Assembly (NCBI GenBank): GCA_038214135.1
Contig: JBBQSD010000196.1
Coordinates: forward strand, 1-8,569
Length of the DNA stretch: 8,569 bases
Source of the DNA: JANLSE01 sp038214135
GTDB lineage: Bacteria > Chloroflexota > Chloroflexia > Chloroflexales > Roseiflexaceae
Direction: 5' to 3'
The notes under the pieces are model-generated. The model ran no database searches. It was not told the origin of the DNA and saw nothing but the letters and a program-made list of their open reading frames with translations. Shown piece after piece: positions 1-6,777 of this stretch. How positions within the stretch are numbered: the first letter of the stretch is position 1; each line of letters starts with the position of its first letter. Made by a program: the position numbers and the translations under genes.

Positions 1-218
1 TCGACAACACACGATCCGGTGACGGCGATGCGAAAGGCGATCTGCTCGGTGTAGACATTGGGGAGTGGTGAACCGGGCAGGCGGGTCATCGCTACGGCAT
101 CGGTATACTGAACCCCTGCCTTTGTCAACTCATCAAGCGCCATTTGGCCAGTGAACGGCGCAGCTTTCGCTCCACATGTGGAAAGCAGAAGCGCCAAAAC
201 AATCAGAAACCACCACAT
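1..218 (-). CDS. Putative lipoprotein, 5' part only (runs off the window)
   Basis: Read on the minus strand from ATG at 218-216, the frame is open for 72 codons to the window edge. The start is supported by GAGGTG seven bases upstream. The protein begins MWWFLIVLALLLSTCGAKAA: a short hydrophobic signal segment with Cys15 in a lipobox-like LSTC context, so a lipid-anchored surface protein is likely. The mature part seen so far (Gln25 to Val72) matches no family I recognise. The gene diverges from the ATP-grasp gene across a 258-base spacer. A possible minus-strand -10, TATACT, lies at 260-255 with no convincing -35. The C-terminal part and the function cannot be judged from here. Confidence 0.72.
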   Translation of the reverse strand, partial: MWWFLIVLALLLSTCGAKAAPFTGQMALDELTKAGVQYTDAVAMTRLPGSPLPNVYTEQIAFRIAVTGSCVV

Positions 219-322
219 CGTGCCACACCTCACTGTGCGCTCTTGCCTCGCCCTAGTATACACGCGAACCCTGGTGGGACTCGCACTGCTGCGTCGACGA
301 TACCGATCCTATTTCTGCTACA

Positions 323-389
323 GCATTCCTATTTGAATTGTAAAGGCGCGTAGCGCCAAGTGGGGTTTGGGGCCGGGTACCCTCTGGGT
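323..389. repeat. Dispersed intergenic repeat, copy A
   Basis: This segment matches 7634-7688 over its whole length. Both begin GCATTCCTAT, share GTAAAGGCGCGTAGCGC, and end TACCC-TYTGGGT. Copy A has 12 extra bases before TACCC. It contains the perfect inverted repeat GGCGC-GTA-GCGCC (345-357) and the palindrome GGGTACCC (375-382). No coding sequence is seen in it. It lies in the divergent spacer between the lipoprotein and the ATP-grasp gene; the rest of 219-322 shows only a possible minus-strand -10. Confidence 0.75.
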
Positions 390-420
390 GTCCCAAAAGA
401 AATCCCCCACCCTCTTTTTT
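360..420 (+). terminator. Terminator-like stem followed by a T-run
   Basis: GTGGGG-TTTGGG (360-371) can pair with CCCAAA (392-397) and, across a small bulge, CCCCAC (405-410). CCTCTTTTTT follows directly (411-420). This has the form of an intrinsic terminator on the plus strand. No plus-strand gene in the window precedes it, so it may shield the downstream promoter, serve a gene outside the window, or simply come with repeat copy A. The T-run overlaps the -35 of the next promoter. Confidence 0.45.
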
Positions 421-445
421 ACAAATCCGATAGGATTGCTATACT
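418..445 (+). promoter_or_regulatory. Sigma-70-type promoter for the ATP-grasp/antiporter pair
   Basis: TTTACA (418-423) and TATACT (440-445) are separated by 16 bases, each one mismatch from consensus. Transcription would start near 452. AAGGAG (466-471) sits five bases before the ATG at 477. No operator is evident. Confidence 0.65.
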
Positions 446-476
446 ATAGAGCAGGCTGATAACTGAAGGAGCAAAT

Positions 477-1505
477 ATGAAAAAGACCAATGTCGTTGGT
501 TTCATGATCTACGCGGCGGAAGGCACGGAAAGAAGTGTATTTACCGACGAGAAGTACAAGCTATTGGCAGAATATTTTGTTGAATCAGGCACCAATGTAG
601 AAACGATACTGTATAACAATACAAAAGCAGAACGATTGCGCGAGCAACTGCGCCGATTAGATGCCCTGCTTGTGTGGGTTAATCCGATTGAGCAGGGTGA
701 GGATAGGAGTGTGCTTGATCAACTCCTGATCGAATTACACGCAAACGGGGTGATGATCAGCACACACCCGGACACAATTATGCAGCTCGGCACCAAGCGG
801 GTGCTGTTCGATACCAGGGATATGCAATGGGGCTCCGATGTCGAATTGTATACCACATTCCAGGATTTCCAGGAGCGATTTTTGCAATCGCTGAAACGCT
901 CGAACACGCGTGTATTGAAGCAATATCGCGGCGATGGGGGCAATGGTGTCTTTAAGGTGCATTTTGAGGATTCTAGCATGAATAGGATAAAAATCCTTCA
1001 TGCAAAGCGCAACTCTACTGAAGAAACAATAACCACAGAAGCATTTTTTACGAGCTTCAAAGGCTATTTTGATCATGGAAACCCGCTCATCAATCAAGAT
1101 TGGAATGATCATATCACCAATGGTATCGTTCGCTGCTATATGACTTCTGATATGGTTGTTGGCTTCGGGTACCAAGAAATTAATGCACTCTACCCAGGCG
1201 AACATGGAGGAGTCATTCCGCCTGGAAAACGATACTACTTCACGGAAAACTGTGCATTATTCTCAGATTTGCGGCAATTCATGGAATCCACATGGATACG
1301 CGAGCTTGCACATCGGTTCAAACTATCAAAGAATGATCTGCCGATCATCTGGGATGCGGATTTCTTCATCAATGAGGTTCACACCAGCTCCGAACGAACG
1401 TATTCCCTGTGTGAAATGAATGTCAGCTGTGTCTCTCCATTCCCAGAGAGCGCCATACCAAAGATCTATGCCGAAATCGAGCGCAGGCTAAGCCACTTTA
1501 GTTGA
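477..1505 (+). CDS. ATP-grasp-like protein of unknown substrate
   Basis: The protein has 342 residues and a strong AAGGAG site before the ATG. It has the outline of an ATP-grasp ligase. Residues 146-158 (VLKQYRGDGGNGV) look like the nucleotide-binding lysine plus glycine-rich loop, with Lys148 as the likely ATP-contacting residue. Residues 217-236 resemble the strand that carries a conserved Arg. Residues 291-297 (IWDADFF) and 312-323, which include EMNVSCVSPFP, fit the metal-binding end, with Glu313 and Asn315 as likely ligands. No signal peptide or membrane segment is seen, so it should be cytoplasmic. Such enzymes usually join a carboxylate to an amine or thiol through an acyl phosphate; the substrate here is unknown. 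It may belong to the Cj0069-like group, but I cannot confirm that. It is visibly AT-richer than its neighbours, which hints at separate origin. The antiporter gene starts 28 bases downstream. Confidence 0.82.
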   Translation: MKKTNVVGFMIYAAEGTERSVFTDEKYKLLAEYFVESGTNVETILYNNTKAERLREQLRRLDALLVWVNPIEQGEDRSVLDQLLIELHANGVMISTHPDTIMQLGTKRVLFDTRDMQWGSDVELYTTFQDFQERFLQSLKRSNTRVLKQYRGDGGNGVFKVHFEDSSMNRIKILHAKRNSTEETITTEAFFTSFKGYFDHGNPLINQDWNDHITNGIVRCYMTSDMVVGFGYQEINALYPGEHGGVIPPGKRYYFTENCALFSDLRQFMESTWIRELAHRFKLSKNDLPIIWDADFFINEVHTSSERTYSLCEMNVSCVSPFPESAIPKIYAEIERRLSHFS

Positions 1506-1533
1506 TGATGCCAAATACCGGTAAGGAATGCGC

Positions 1534-3183
1534 ATGTACGTTGATATGCTCGATATCGCCATCATTGGCCTATTACTGATTATCTCGGCGGTTGGCATTG
1601 CCACTCGTTCATCGCGGGTGCCCTACCCAATCGCACTTGTGATCACTGGTTTAGCGTTGGGCACTCTTTTGCACAGCTCATTGCCTTTCGTGCGCGATCT
1701 GAATTTGGAGACGCTTCATCTGACACCGCATCTGATCCTGGTACTGTTTCTGCCAGCGTTGTTATTCGAAGCAACCCTACATATTGAGGCAACCACGCTA
1801 CGCAAGACGCTGATTCCGATTGGGCTATTGGCCATTCCAGGGGTATTACTGACTACGGCAATTGTCGGGGCACTGGTGCATTGGGGGATTGGCCTAGATT
1901 GGCCGACAGCACTGCTGTTTGGTGCGATTGTGGCCGCCACCGATCCGATTGCCGTGCTGGCGATCTTCAAGCACCTTGGTGTCCCACACGAATTGGAGGT
2001 GATCGTTGAGGGCGAGAGCCTGTTCAATGATGGAACGGCGGTTGTGCTCGCCCGAATCCTGCTCGGCGTCGTGTTGGCAGGTACATGGAGCCTGGCTGGC
2101 GGAATTCTGAATTTCGTTGTGGTCGTTGGCGGCGGGCTACTGATTGGCGCGCTAGCTGGTGCGCTGTTTTCACGGCTCACCGCACACATCGATGATCATC
2201 TGATCGAGATCACACTAACAACGATCCTGACCTATGGCACATTCATCGTTTCTGAGGCGCTGCAGGTTTCGGGCGTGATCGCCGTGGTGGCAGCTGGATT
2301 GGTGCTTGGCAATGTTGGCGCACGGCGTGGCATGTCGCCGACGACACGCCTGGCGTTGCTCACATTTTGGGAATATATCGCGTTTCTGCTGAATTCGGCA
2401 ATCTTCCTGTTGATCGGTCTGGAAGTCGATCTTAGTAGCCTGTTCGCCGATTGGTTGCCCGCTGCAATTGCAATTGGCGCGGTACTGCTGGCACGAGCGG
2501 TGGTCGTGTATGGGCTTGGGCTGATTGTGCTACCGTTGCCCCCTGTGCTGCCGCTTCGCTGGTTGCATGTATTGTTCTGGGCCGGGCTGCGCGGTGCTGT
2601 CAGTTTGGCGGTGGTGTTGAGCCTGCCGTTCGATCTGCCCGCCCGCCCACTGCTGCTCAACCTGACGTTCGGTGTGGTGCTGTTTACACTTCTGGTGCAG
2701 GGGTTAACCATGAGCCCGCTCGTCCAGCGACTTGGGCTTTCGAGCGACGATCCGCGCCAAGAGGGCTACCAGGCCAAGCGGGCCAAGCTGATGATGTTGC
2801 GTGCAGCCTGGAATGAACTGCGCCGCCTGGAGGAGGATTCCGTTCTGCCACCGCGCATTTTCGCGCAGCTCAACGCCGAATATCGGGCGGCCGGGCAGCA
2901 GATTGATGACGAACTCGATCAGATCTACCAAAGCCATAGCGAGCTCGAGTCCCAGGAATTACGCATCATTCGCGCACAGCTGTTACGCATCGAGCGCACG
3001 ATGCTCCAGGAACTCCAGCGGCAGGGGCTGGTGAGTAACAACACCGTTCAACTGTTGGCAGCACAGATTGATACGGGCCTGCTGGACATCCGATCCGATA
3101 GCCCTGCTGCCCATAAGAACAACCCGGAAGCCATGCCCGAATCAGATACTCCGCCTACAGCGCAATCAGAATCATCGGCATAG
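1534..3183 (+). CDS. Na+/H+ antiporter, CPA1 family (NhaP/NHE type)
   Basis: This is an inner-membrane cation/proton exchanger. The first ~395 residues are a run of about 12 hydrophobic segments typical of the Na_H_Exchanger domain. Hallmarks, numbered from this start, are LPALLFEA (74-81), GAIVAATDPIAV (130-141) with Asp137, GESLFNDGTAVV (160-171) with the ion-binding Asn165-Asp166 pair, and WAGLRGAVSLA (349-359) with the conserved Arg353. From about 405 to 520 there is a soluble, charged helical tail (many Glu, Arg, Gln and Leu) likely to form helical hairpins and to regulate or dimerise the exchanger; the last 30 residues are low complexity. I chose the ATG at 1534 because AAGGA (1523-1527) lies six bases before it; the ATG at 1528 would touch that site. 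The 28-base gap to the ATP-grasp gene suggests co-transcription. Ion preference cannot be read from the sequence. Confidence 0.95.
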   Translation: MYVDMLDIAIIGLLLIISAVGIATRSSRVPYPIALVITGLALGTLLHSSLPFVRDLNLETLHLTPHLILVLFLPALLFEATLHIEATTLRKTLIPIGLLAIPGVLLTTAIVGALVHWGIGLDWPTALLFGAIVAATDPIAVLAIFKHLGVPHELEVIVEGESLFNDGTAVVLARILLGVVLAGTWSLAGGILNFVVVVGGGLLIGALAGALFSRLTAHIDDHLIEITLTTILTYGTFIVSEALQVSGVIAVVAAGLVLGNVGARRGMSPTTRLALLTFWEYIAFLLNSAIFLLIGLEVDLSSLFADWLPAAIAIGAVLLARAVVVYGLGLIVLPLPPVLPLRWLHVLFWAGLRGAVSLAVVLSLPFDLPARPLLLNLTFGVVLFTLLVQGLTMSPLVQRLGLSSDDPRQEGYQAKRAKLMMLRAAWNELRRLEEDSVLPPRIFAQLNAEYRAAGQQIDDELDQIYQSHSELESQELRIIRAQLLRIERTMLQELQRQGLVSNNTVQLLAAQIDTGLLDIRSDSPAAHKNNPEAMPESDTPPTAQSESSA

Positions 3184-3196
3184 CAATACGGAGTAA

Positions 3197-3439
3197 TTCG
3201 CCCTGACGCAATCGGCACTCATTGATCGGCTTGCTGCAACCATTGTAGCCCTTCACGCTGATCAGCCTACGCTCGTGGCAATCGATGGTCGCTCGGCAGC
3301 TGGAAAGACGACGCTAGCCGATGCGTTAGCGTTGCGCGTCGAGGCGCTGCAACCTGGCGGGAGCAGGCGCTGCCGGCTGGCCTTCTGGGATAGTTTCCAC
3401 ACAATTGAGGCGCATGCCTTCGATTTTATGAGCCTTTGA
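3197..3439 (+). pseudogene. Remnant of a uridine-kinase-like P-loop protein
   Basis: An open frame of 80 codons between TAA (3194-3196) and TGA (3437-3439) has no ATG at its front. It reads ALTQSALIDRLAATIVAL, then TLVAIDGRSAAGKTTLADAL, with a Walker A motif GRSAAGKTT at 3287-3313. This resembles the N-terminus of uridine-kinase-like P-loop kinases, which usually run to about 200 residues. After VEALQPGG the likeness fades and the frame stops, so most of the kinase fold (lid, base-binding part) is absent. GGAG (3190-3193) lies nine bases before a CTG (3203-3205) that could be a mutated or unusual start. It follows the antiporter stop by 13 bases. I read it as a truncated leftover; a short expressed protein is less likely. 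The rest of the spacer (3440-3548) shows no gene. Confidence 0.6.
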
Positions 3440-3548
3440 TTGTACCTTCTACTGCAAAGTGCAGAATCATTATCACGCATTTGACCGCACCACAAAATAG
3501 CGACTGAGGTAGAATACATCAGCAATCTCTGACAAAGGAGTTGGTTCG

Positions 3549-4487
3549 ATGGGCATCCTAAAATGTGGCTGGCACATGCCCTCATTCCCCGTCGATGGGA
3601 GTAGTGGGGCAAGCTTCATTCGACAAATCCACCAGACGCTTGAGCACATCCATCCATCGATCGACTCGGTGTGGGTCGATGATCACCTGATGCCATGGGC
3701 AACCTGGCAGCCCAATACAACGCCCTACCTGGAATGTGCAACAACCATCGCATCGTTTGCTGCTGTCTACCCGACACTACGCTTCGGTGCGAGCGTCTTC
3801 TGTCAATCGTACCGTAACCCTGGTCTACTAGCAAAGATGGCGGCCAATTTGCAGCTACTCACTGGCGGGCGCTTCATTTTTGGCATTGGTGCCGGATGGA
3901 TGCAATCGGAATACGACGCCTATGATTATGCCTTCCCAGCGCCAGGAGTACGCCTGACCCAGTTAGAAGAAACGATTCAGATTGTAAAGCGATTATGGAC
4001 GACAGCGCCAGCGAGTTTTGATGGAACCTACTATCATCTTACGAATGCCTACTGCGAGCCACGACCAGATCCGATCCCACCGATTCTGATTGGTGGTGGC
4101 GGCGAAAAGCGGACGCTACGGATCGTTGCAAACTATGCCGATTGGTGGAATATTCCGGGTGGCACCATCGAAACCTATGCGCATAAGCTCTCGGTTCTGA
4201 AGCAGTACTGCAGCGAGATTGGCCGCGATGAGGTCACCATCGTCAAGACGTGGTCGCCAGAGGCGATTGCGGTGGCAGAAACTGAGGCAGAGGCGCAGCG
4301 CATAGCGGATGGATCGCCATATAACAACAGCACTGCGATTATCGGGACGCCGCAGCAGGTTGCCGCACAGCTTCAGCCATTCGCCGATCTTGGTGTTGAG
4401 CATTTCATTGTACGCCTCATGGATTTCCCAAACACTGCCGGGTTGGATCTGTTTGTTCACGAGGTCATGCCGCGCCTCAAGGGCTAG
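3549..4487 (+). CDS. LLM-class (luciferase-like) flavin-dependent oxidoreductase
   Basis: The protein has 312 residues, the usual length for this family, and folds as a TIM barrel using reduced FMN or F420. Family signatures are VWVDDHLMPW (41-50), the stretch 89-125 with TGGRFIFGIGAGW and SEYDAY, PPILIGGGGEKRTLRI (177-192), ANYADWWN (194-201), and a GTPQQVAAQL helix (266-275) near the end. There is no signal peptide, so it is cytoplasmic. AAAGGAG (3534-3540) stands eight bases before the ATG. A possible -10, TAGAAT (3510-3515), lacks a well-spaced -35. The gene stands alone between two spacers, so context does not reveal the substrate. Whether it uses FMN or F420 cannot be decided from motifs visible here. 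The same frame stays open for 29 codons after the TAG stop. Confidence 0.9.
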   Translation: MGILKCGWHMPSFPVDGSSGASFIRQIHQTLEHIHPSIDSVWVDDHLMPWATWQPNTTPYLECATTIASFAAVYPTLRFGASVFCQSYRNPGLLAKMAANLQLLTGGRFIFGIGAGWMQSEYDAYDYAFPAPGVRLTQLEETIQIVKRLWTTAPASFDGTYYHLTNAYCEPRPDPIPPILIGGGGEKRTLRIVANYADWWNIPGGTIETYAHKLSVLKQYCSEIGRDEVTIVKTWSPEAIAVAETEAEAQRIADGSPYNNSTAIIGTPQQVAAQLQPFADLGVEHFIVRLMDFPNTAGLDLFVHEVMPRLKG

Positions 4488-4587
4488 CGTGCTGAGGCAT
4501 ACTATGAGCTGCACGAACGTATCAGAGAGCATCTGTTCACTATAATCCGCTCACAGGAGAACAAGGGTGTGACGTAAACTTTTGCGG

Positions 4588-4672
4588 CGGCCTGCGCTGC
4601 GTCCATGTGTATGGGCCGACCCACGTGTCGGCCTGCGCTGTTCCGCACTGGTTGGCGGACACATGGGTCCGC
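4588..4672. repeat. Hairpin-rich repeat block upstream of the MFS gene
   Basis: CGGCCTGCGCTG occurs twice, at 4588-4599 and 4629-4640, 41 bases apart. Two stems with six-base loops follow the same plan: GGCCGAC-ccacgt-GTCGGCC (4614-4633) and GCGGAC-acatgg-GTCCGC (4655-4672). No coding sequence is evident. They lie upstream of the candidate MFS promoter at 4730, so they are probably intergenic repeat elements rather than part of a leader RNA. Confidence 0.65.
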
Positions 4673-4729
4673 ACCCGACCCTTCCAAAAGAATACGTCGC
4701 ACCCGGAGAACAGCCCACAGCGCCAATAG

Positions 4730-4738
4730 TGGTATGAT
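4730..4738 (+). promoter_or_regulatory. Candidate extended -10 promoter for the MFS gene
   Basis: TGG-TATGAT (4730-4738) fits an extended -10 element; no good -35 lies 16-18 bases upstream. Transcription would start near 4745, giving a leader of about 30 bases before the ATG at 4775. Confidence 0.4.
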
Positions 4739-4774
4739 GACATCCTTTATCTGTTTTGCCCAGAGAGTGTATCT

Positions 4775-6046
4775 ATGGCAATGGCACCCAAGCCTTCCGA
4801 GCCGGCACCGAGCACGCCACAGGTGCCCGTCCGAGGTTTTCGGCAAACCTTCGCTGCTCTGAAACACCGGAACTACCGGCTGTGGTTCGTCGGCCAGATG
4901 ATCTCGCTATTCGGCACCTGGATGCAGGCCACGGCGCAGGGCTTCCTCGTATACCAGCTCACAGGCTCACCCGCCTACCTTGGCATGATCGGTTTCGCGG
5001 GCGGTGTTCCTTCATGGATCTTTACGCTCTACGGCGGCGTCGTAGCCGACCGAATTCCACGCCGCACGCTCCTCTTATTCACACAGACAATTATGATGGT
5101 GCTGGCGTTTATGTTAGCGGCGCTGGTAGCCTTGGGAATCGTGGAGCCCTGGCATATCGCCGTGCTTGCGTTTGCGCTCGGTGTCGCCAATGCCTTCGAC
5201 GCCCCAGCTCGGCTGGCGTTCGTACGCGAGCTGGTGGATCGTGAGGACATGACCAACGCGATTGCGCTTAACGCCACGATGTTCAACATGGGCAGCTTTG
5301 CCGGGCCGGCAGTGGCTGGGCTAGCGTACGCCATCGTCGGCCCAGCCTGGTGCTTCACCCTCAACGGACTCTCGTTCCTGGGTGTGATCGCGGCGCTGCT
5401 CCTCATGCGTATCCCACAGCAACAGCGCTCTGCCAACCGCGCCACGGCATGGCATGAGCTTGCCGAGGGGCTACACTACATCCGTAGCACTCCAGTGGTG
5501 CGGACGCTGATCTTGCTGGTGGGTGCCACCGGCCTGTTTGGCATCTCGTTCGCCACCCTCTTCCCCGTGTGGGCCACCGACATCCTTGGCGGCGACGCAG
5601 CGACCAATGGGCTGCTGCAGTCTGCGCGTGGCCTCGGCGCGCTGATCAGTGCGCTGGCGATCGCCTCGCTCGGGCGCTTCACCTTCAAGGGCCGGCTGCT
5701 CACGCTTGGCACGTTCCTGTTCCCGTTGCTCCTGATTGTATTCGCGCTGGTGCGCTCTCTTCCGCTAGCGCTGCTGGCGCTCGTCACCACTGGCATGGCG
5801 GTGATCCTAATCATGAATCTAGCCAACGCCCTGGTGCAATCGCTCGTGCCAGACGCGCTACGCGGGCGGGTGATGGCGGTCTACAGCATGACATTCTTCG
5901 GCAGCATACCGATTGGGGCGCTGTGGGCAGGATGGTTGGCCGAGCTTGCCAACGCGCCAACTGCGATGATCAGTGGGGCCGTGGCTGGGCTGTTGGTCGC
6001 GGTGCTGATGTGGCTGCTGACGCCGGAGATCCGTGCCCTAGAATAG
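4775..6046 (+). CDS. MFS transporter, MFS_3 / EntS-like exporter
   Basis: The protein has 423 residues with about 12 hydrophobic segments, placing it in the cytoplasmic membrane as a proton-coupled major facilitator. A Pro-rich N-terminus (5-19) is followed by FRQTFAALKHRNYRLWFVGQ (22-41) and GTWMQATAQGFLVYQLTGSP (47-66). The loop 2-3 signature is GGVVADRIPRRTLL (87-100). FDAPARLAFVRELV (141-154), LNGLSFLGVIAALLL (196-210) and PDALRGRVMAVYSM (359-372) are typical of the MFS_3 branch that includes enterobactin exporters. A soluble linker (212-240) splits the two halves. The substrate is unknown; drug or small-metabolite export is the usual role. The ribosome site is weak (AGAGAG, 4762-4767), and a second ATG two codons on could also serve. 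It appears to be a single-gene unit, bounded by hairpins on both sides. Confidence 0.93.
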   Translation: MAMAPKPSEPAPSTPQVPVRGFRQTFAALKHRNYRLWFVGQMISLFGTWMQATAQGFLVYQLTGSPAYLGMIGFAGGVPSWIFTLYGGVVADRIPRRTLLLFTQTIMMVLAFMLAALVALGIVEPWHIAVLAFALGVANAFDAPARLAFVRELVDREDMTNAIALNATMFNMGSFAGPAVAGLAYAIVGPAWCFTLNGLSFLGVIAALLLMRIPQQQRSANRATAWHELAEGLHYIRSTPVVRTLILLVGATGLFGISFATLFPVWATDILGGDAATNGLLQSARGLGALISALAIASLGRFTFKGRLLTLGTFLFPLLLIVFALVRSLPLALLALVTTGMAVILIMNLANALVQSLVPDALRGRVMAVYSMTFFGSIPIGALWAGWLAELANAPTAMISGAVAGLLVAVLMWLLTPEIRALE

Positions 6047-6056
6047 GGCATCGTCG

Positions 6057-6076
6057 GGACGCAGCGCGCTGCGTCC
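6057..6076. repeat. Perfect 20-base palindrome after the MFS gene
   Basis: GGACGCAGCGCGCTGCGTCC is a perfect palindrome with ten-base arms and no spacer, beginning ten bases after the MFS stop. A near copy, with nine-base arms and a two-base loop, lies at 8185-8204. There is no T-run, so it is not a classical terminator, though the RNA could form a 3' stem. It looks like a dispersed palindromic repeat. Confidence 0.75.
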
Positions 6077-6136
6077 TCACGGACGTGATAGCAGGGAGAT
6101 TTCATCGTGCAATCAGTTTAGTACAACCTTCCGGAA

Positions 6137-6274
6137 ATGCGTATGTTGGAACGCGATGGCGGCGTCTATCGCTTCCGCCATATTCTGTTGCACGATTATT
6201 TTGCCAACCTGAGCAATGCGGATACTGCCGCGCTTGCGAAAGCGAAGTCCTATAGCGAAGCGCAAAGTGTTTGA
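6137..6274 (+). pseudogene. C-terminal remnant of a NACHT/STAND-type protein
   Basis: Between an in-frame TAG (6119-6121) and TGA (6272-6274) an ORF of 45 codons begins MRMLERDGGVYRFRHILLHD and continues YFANLSNA. This matches the pattern (GGGY-x-F-x-H-x-LL-x-EYFA) that closes the winged-helix part of many bacterial NACHT and other STAND ATPases. No P-loop, sensor or effector region is present, and no ribosome site precedes the ATG, so it is best read as the surviving tail of a lost gene. A short functional peptide is unlikely. The identification rests on a motif of about 20 residues. Confidence 0.5.
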
Positions 6275-6346
6275 CTTCACCCGGCTCGGTTCCCTACTTT
6301 CATTGGGTAGGGCTTGAGCAAATAGCTTGCGACTAGCAAGCCTCAT

Positions 6347-6507
6347 TCACCCAAAGCGGAGCGGGTGCCGGTGCGAAGAGTATACTGCCTCGGTTTGCTT
6401 ACGTTCGATGATTTCTTTTTTGAGGGCTTGATTGCTGCAAGTTCTTGGGTCAGCTTGGTTCTTCGCATATGTGCATATCTTTGTAACAAGCGCATCGCAT
6501 CCCACAT
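6347..6507 (-). pseudogene. Frameshifted remnant of a sensor histidine kinase linker
   Basis: On the minus strand two adjoining frames together spell a helical linker found before PAS or kinase domains. From ATG 6507 the first frame gives RTKLTQELAA (6462-6433). A one-base shift at 6433 gives NQALKKEIIERKQTEA (6433-6386), which then runs to TGA at 6349-6347. This combination (RTxxL...N-x-x-L-x-x-EI-x-ERKQ-x-E) is characteristic of signal-transduction proteins. The H-box and ATPase domains are absent downstream, so the gene is dead. Further upstream on this strand (6529-6660) the first frame is open again beyond a TAA but is not recognisable. The 285-base plus-strand ORF covering this region is an artefact. 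Confidence 0.5.
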
Positions 6508-6671
6508 GCTGAAGCTAACAGTAAGAGTTTATACCATCTGTAGCGCATGTCGTGACGTAGTTGGATCATACCATCTGCTGCAATACTCTGGCAAATGCAC
6601 AATCGCCTCCATGGCTTGCGCACTCCCCATCAGCATAGCTCCTCGGTAAAGTGCCTTTCGCAGTATTCTTG

Positions 6672-6722
6672 CCTCACCCTGCTGCGCCTTCCCTCTCCTA
6701 CTGGGAGAGGGCCGGGGTGAGG
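6672..6722. repeat. Nested inverted repeat (intergenic palindromic element)
   Basis: Outer arms CCTCACCC (6672-6679) and GGGTGAGG (6715-6722) enclose inner arms CCCTCTCC (6691-6698) and GGAGAGGG (6704-6711) around a five-base loop. Elements of the CCCTCTCC...GGAGAGGG type are widespread intergenic repeats in many bacteria. It ends 20 bases before the -35 of the arsR-type gene and could insulate that promoter. No T-run follows on either strand. Confidence 0.7.
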
Positions 6723-6741
6723 GAATAACCACTCGTAGGGC

Positions 6742-6777
6742 TTGACAACATGGTAGCCTATGGGTTACAGTAACCCT
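6742..6777 (+). promoter_or_regulatory. Promoter with a palindromic operator over its -10
   Basis: A consensus -35 TTGACA (6742-6747) is followed after 18 bases by TACAGT (6766-6771), four of six matches to the -10. The -10 lies inside the perfect inverted repeat GGGTTAC-A-GTAACCC (6762-6776), and GGTTAC occurs once more at 6780-6785. Transcription would begin about seven bases after the -10, at the A of the ATG (6778), implying a leaderless message. Binding of the encoded repressor here would block RNA polymerase; that autoregulation is inferred. Confidence 0.6.

Noticed and set aside
144..353. Two short plus-strand ORFs over the lipoprotein start
   Set aside because: They lie antisense to the signal peptide and run into repeat copy A; they have no ribosome site and a biased, non-protein-like composition.
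735..1205. Long minus-strand ORFs inside the ATP-grasp gene
   Set aside because: They are mirror frames of a convincing plus-strand gene, without ribosome sites or recognisable motifs. The same holds for minus-strand ORFs inside the antiporter, LLM and MFS genes.
4541..4546. Perfect TATAAT in the spacer after the LLM gene
   Set aside because: No -35 lies at a workable distance, and no start codon follows usefully: the CAGGAG after it leads to GTG TGA. The extended -10 at 4730 is a better choice for the MFS gene.
5569..6255. 228-codon plus-strand ORF overlapping the end of the MFS gene
   Set aside because: It is an off-frame reading of the MFS gene, rich in Arg, Ala, Gly and Trp, and runs on through the palindrome; no domain is seen.
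6365..6649. 94-codon plus-strand ORF in the 6.0-6.8 kb spacer
   Set aside because: It has no ribosome site, its composition is not protein-like, and it lies antisense to the histidine-kinase remnant.
6672..6722. Nested inverted repeat as a Rho-independent terminator
   Set aside because: There is no T-run on either strand, and no intact gene ends close by.
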